64,000 nt of DNA from Lineus longissimus (lineage: Eukaryota; Nemertea; Pilidiophora; Heteronemertea; Lineidae): positions 17,360,001 to 17,424,000 of the forward strand of contig NC_088319.1 in the NCBI RefSeq assembly GCF_910592395.1, in the 5' to 3' direction. The translations under genes were made by a program, and so were the position numbers. Shown in pieces: positions 60,601 to 64,000 of the stretch (position 1 is its first letter; each line of letters starts with the position of its first letter). The notes under the pieces were generated by a model that saw only the letters and a list, made by a program, of their open reading frames with translations, made no database searches and was not told the origin of the DNA.

Positions 60601-63600
60601 GTGTTTTCATTGCGATGGTCTCATAACCTGAGGCATATGTATTTGCTGTAAGGATAAAATATCGACAATCTTGACTATTTCAATGCACAAAAACACGCAC
60701 AACAATACGTAGCGTGTGGGTGTTTGTCTCGTCCAGGGACATCAAAAGGCAATTTTCACGCAGGCCCCAAATGGGCTTGGTCAGTCAGTATCGCCTTGGA
60801 GTATGGATATTGTTAATACGCAGTTATGATGTGACGTTATATTGCAATTACCCTTTTTATGGCCCAAATCCGGTATAAAGAGGAAGCGACTGGACAATGT
60901 AGGTGATCGTATGACAACAAGCGGAAGTAAAAAATGTCGGAATGATCACGAGCTGTCTGAGTGGGAGCTCTCAAGGTCATATGGGTCGAATCGAAAGTAC
61001 ATGTCAGTGCTGACAAGCGCTAACACAACCCATGTCATCTTCTGACCATCAAAGAAAAAACAGGTTATCTGAAGTACTTTTTGGGTCGACCACCCTCTAC
61101 CAGAATCCCTTTTCATCCCCAAGTACATATCCCTCTCTCTAATCAGAAGTAACAGCTGTCTCATGAACAGAGGAACAGGAAAGTTAAAGCAATCCTCGCC
61201 TGCCCTGTTTTAAAAAAATTCTGAATTTTGGCGGGGTATATGATTGTGGCCAAACAGGCCAATCACTTTACTTGAAATATTGTGTAATCCTGAGCCCATA
61301 TTGCATTTGTCGTCCTACTATAATTGATACATACTATTACAAGGTGACACCATAGGTGTACCCCAGTTTATACCGAATAATAAAATACATTCCAATCCCA
61401 CACAAACCCAGTTGCATGAGAGGAGTCACCTGATTCGAAAGCAGGACGTAGGCATTGGCCAAGGCCAAACGTAAATTCAGCCTCGTTTCCTGAGGTCAAT
61501 TTGTTATAAAACCCTGCTAGAAAGCACTGTGAAAGAAGGACAGAGTTCAACGAAGTTACAAATAACATATTTTCAGGCATGAGTAATTCTTCCTGGAAAC
61601 CAAACGCGTCTTTTTGAGAAGTTTGATTTTTTAACATTCTTGACCATCTGCCGTATCCGGTAATGTTCTGTCCAGTTTCTCCGAATTCAGATTCGAAAAT
61701 TGCACGCTAACAAAGAAAATAAACTTGTAGTTTCCGTTATGCCCGCTTCGTCCAAGGCCATCATCAAAAAGGTTTTGCAATCGGTACGAACGAAGTCCAA
61801 AGGTTTATCAGTCTGTGGTGTCATCAAATCATATGCTTTCAATTCATTTACGTGACACTCGGAAATCCTCCTAGGAGGAATCGGAAAAGCTCGGCCCGCC
61901 TCTTCTTTCTGTTCTGAAATATACGAAATCACAGGATGAGACTCTCGATTCCACCCTTATCTCAAATTGCGAGGCAATAACATTTTTTCCAAAGGGAGAC
62001 CGATAATAGATGCTGCAGATTCGCTCTGTCTCTGACAGAAAAACCTGACTATTGATGTTGTCTCTGGCTCTAATTAGGTAATGCGCTGTTTAAATCTGAC
62101 AATACCAATAAATATGATAGCAGGTCGTGTGAGAAGTTAATATCAAAATCATGATGACCTCATTCACAAAGTGAAACTCGATTAATTGGCGATTTGGTTT
62201 GGGTAGTTGTTATTGTAAGATCAACTGACGTTTTGATCCAGTAATGATGTCTGTATTCATGAAATGAATCATATCCACCAGTTTTCTCCTAACACCACAT
62301 CACGGTGAACATACTCTAATTTCACAATATCTAATACCGTTTCCGATTATCCTTTATATGACATTAAAACTATCCAATTTTGATAGACAGTGGGTTGGAG
62401 ACATGTTAAGGCTTGGCATAACTAATATCGGTCTTAGTTTGGTGAACTGGAGTATATCCGAGCATTGTGTAATGCTGTCCTCACGAGCCTGGCCCAACAA
62501 AATATTGCTCATCCGATAACAACCACTCAGTATCGCCGCTCCAAAGGGTGAAACATTTCTCATTATTGTGCGAAAAATTTTATTATCGGATACCCAAACA
62601 AGAGAGTTTCAGTTTAAAACAAACTTGTTTTTTCCGTTTTGTTCCAGGCTAGCACAACTGTAGGCCTAAAGGCCTGAACAACAGTCGCGTTGATAGGGCC
62701 AGTGTTTTCTCTTCCTCCGGAGAGAATGTCAACCGAGGTACAAAATAACATCACCAAGGTTCAAAATGACGAAATTTAATAGTACTGTTGCCATCAAAGT
62801 TAAACCTCTCCAATCCTTGCACCTGTTAGATGTTGTTCGTGAATACCATGGCCTGATCAGAGAAGGTCATATGGACTTTTTACATATTCATCGATTATTC
62901 TGGGCGATATTGAAAAAAATCGATACCCAGGACATTCATATGCAATCACTGGAACAACACGTGCATTCCTGTCCTTGCCTGGCCTTTGTGCGAAAACCAG
63001 ACATGCAGAAGAGGAAAAAAAGTACGGCCCATTCATTGGTCGATAATCGTTCCATAAATATCTTGGCAAACCTTGGAAAAAAATGAGGCCAATGTCGTTG
63101 CAAGTTAGATTGAGGACATTCGTACATCATGGAGCTTTTGTAAACATTTAGTTGACAGGCTGAAGAATTGGGTTATCGCTCTTATTCCATTGTACTAAAC
63201 ATTGCAAAGTTTAGGACGAGTTGGGCAATGTTTATATTCAAGAGTTGGAGTCGTCTGATCGGCCCTAAAAGTGACGACGCACTAGTGATCATTACTATAT
63301 CAAGCAATCCCTGTGTGATTGCTATGACATTTAAAAATTACTTTCTCAAGTCAAACCGAGATGAAATAACTTTTTAGGTGGTGGTATCTCTGCTTCAAAT
63401 CAGCAAACGGGTATTGGGGTATAGGGAGGGTAAAAAGTCAGAATTCTGACTGCCCGTTGAATGTGAGGAGCATCATGTTATCAACTTATCAATTGTATCA
63501 TAGATCTTGACATTCGCAAATGTGATCAAAACATGTAATAGACCGAGTTGGGCATGTATAGATGAGGGAGTGTTCAGGACATCTAACATGACTCGTCTGA

Positions 63601-64000
63601 ACTGTGGCTGTAACCTTTGTGTCTCATATCTAACGTCTCTTTCCATAGACTTTTGAACGTTGTGGTAGATCTTCGAGAGTTTCTCATAAATATCTCTGGA
63701 GTAAAGGGAAAAGGGCGAGAGGGTTTTCTCAAAGTAAAAAAGTCTATATCTCAATAAAAATCCTCGTCATTTAAAAAAAGTACTTTTTTACTTGTTTTCA
63801 TGACGAATACATTTTTTAACTCGACATCTGTCTTTGACCCCAAAAGCCTACGTTTGATAGAGCAGGTCAATTTCTATCAGATCATCTCATATATATTTGA
63901 GACTTTGATAACAATTTTGACAGGTCAAATATTCACTTTGAGATCGGCCTGTCGAGCCCGATTCCTCTCCAGCGTGTGTCAATAAATCACTACGTTCAAA

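Larger units (their letters stand above)
48091..64000. other. Gene-poor region, right part
   Basis: No gene is supported. Named contents are a small hairpin at 49343-49385, poly-G runs at 53951-53962 and 57605-57627, and a 4.5-kb block dense in A/T runs (about 52.6-57.1 kb). Open frames at 48092-48517 (-), 62766-63086 (+) and 63473-63754 (-) are discussed as findings only. The absence of genes across about 30 kb contrasts with six genes in the first 33 kb. Confidence 0.5.

Noticed and set aside
1-64000. CRISPR arrays, operons, phage or bacterial mobile elements
   Set aside because: The sequence is a spliced animal genome; no regularly spaced palindromic repeats with unique spacers, ribosome-binding sites or prokaryotic gene blocks are seen.

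Overview
This window is animal nuclear DNA. It holds intron-rich genes with canonical GT-AG splice sites, AATAAA or ATTAAA poly(A) signals, introns of roughly 100-600 bp and many short transposon relics. When the exons are joined, the proteins resemble human orthologues closely in length and order. The source is therefore probably a slowly evolving marine invertebrate (a lophotrochozoan or an invertebrate deuterostome). The sequence alone does not let me name a species, and there is no sign of bacterial or viral coding.

The left 33 kb is gene-dense and holds six genes. MRPS22 (mitochondrial small-subunit ribosomal protein, 5' end missing, +) runs to 2048. ERCC6L/PICH (SNF2-family DNA translocase of mitotic ultrafine bridges, 18 exons, -) spans 3278-10813 and meets MRPS22 tail to tail. 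SCO1 (copper chaperone for cytochrome c oxidase assembly, 7 exons, +) spans 11598-14092 and starts head to head with ERCC6L. OTUD3 (OTU-family deubiquitinase, 9 exons, +) lies at 17945-21225. DCAF17 (CUL4-DDB1 substrate-receptor candidate, 12 exons, +) lies at 23145-27062. A seven-bladed WD40 protein (13 exons, +) lies at 27848-33258. I cannot match it to a named vertebrate gene; it ends in a CaaX prenylation motif.

I joined exons by hand from splice signals, reading phase and remembered family alignments. Reading phases close across every junction. The inferred lengths (ERCC6L 1266 aa, SCO1 290 aa, OTUD3 409 aa, DCAF17 551 aa, WD40 protein 622 aa) are close to the family sizes where I know them.

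The genes are not one pathway. Two are mitochondrial (MRPS22, SCO1), two belong to ubiquitin biology (OTUD3, DCAF17), one is mitotic (ERCC6L) and one is unassigned.

The right 30 kb (33.3-64 kb) has no gene I can support. It holds a degenerate ~76-bp tandem repeat, a ~60-bp-arm hairpin, a probable MITE, tandem duplications, poly-G tracts and a 4.5-kb stretch dense in short A/T runs. It may be a gene desert or regulatory domain. Three short open frames there are flagged but not annotated.

The most notable signals are: (1) the WD40 protein with a PYM/eIF2A-like helical start and a C-terminal CaaX box; (2) a GGTTGTGACTTTGTCT repeat family, ~75-bp period, found just downstream of several genes, mostly in the sense direction; (3) two copies of a 159-bp TA-flanked MITE; (4) an array of acidic Ser-Pro motifs in ERCC6L.
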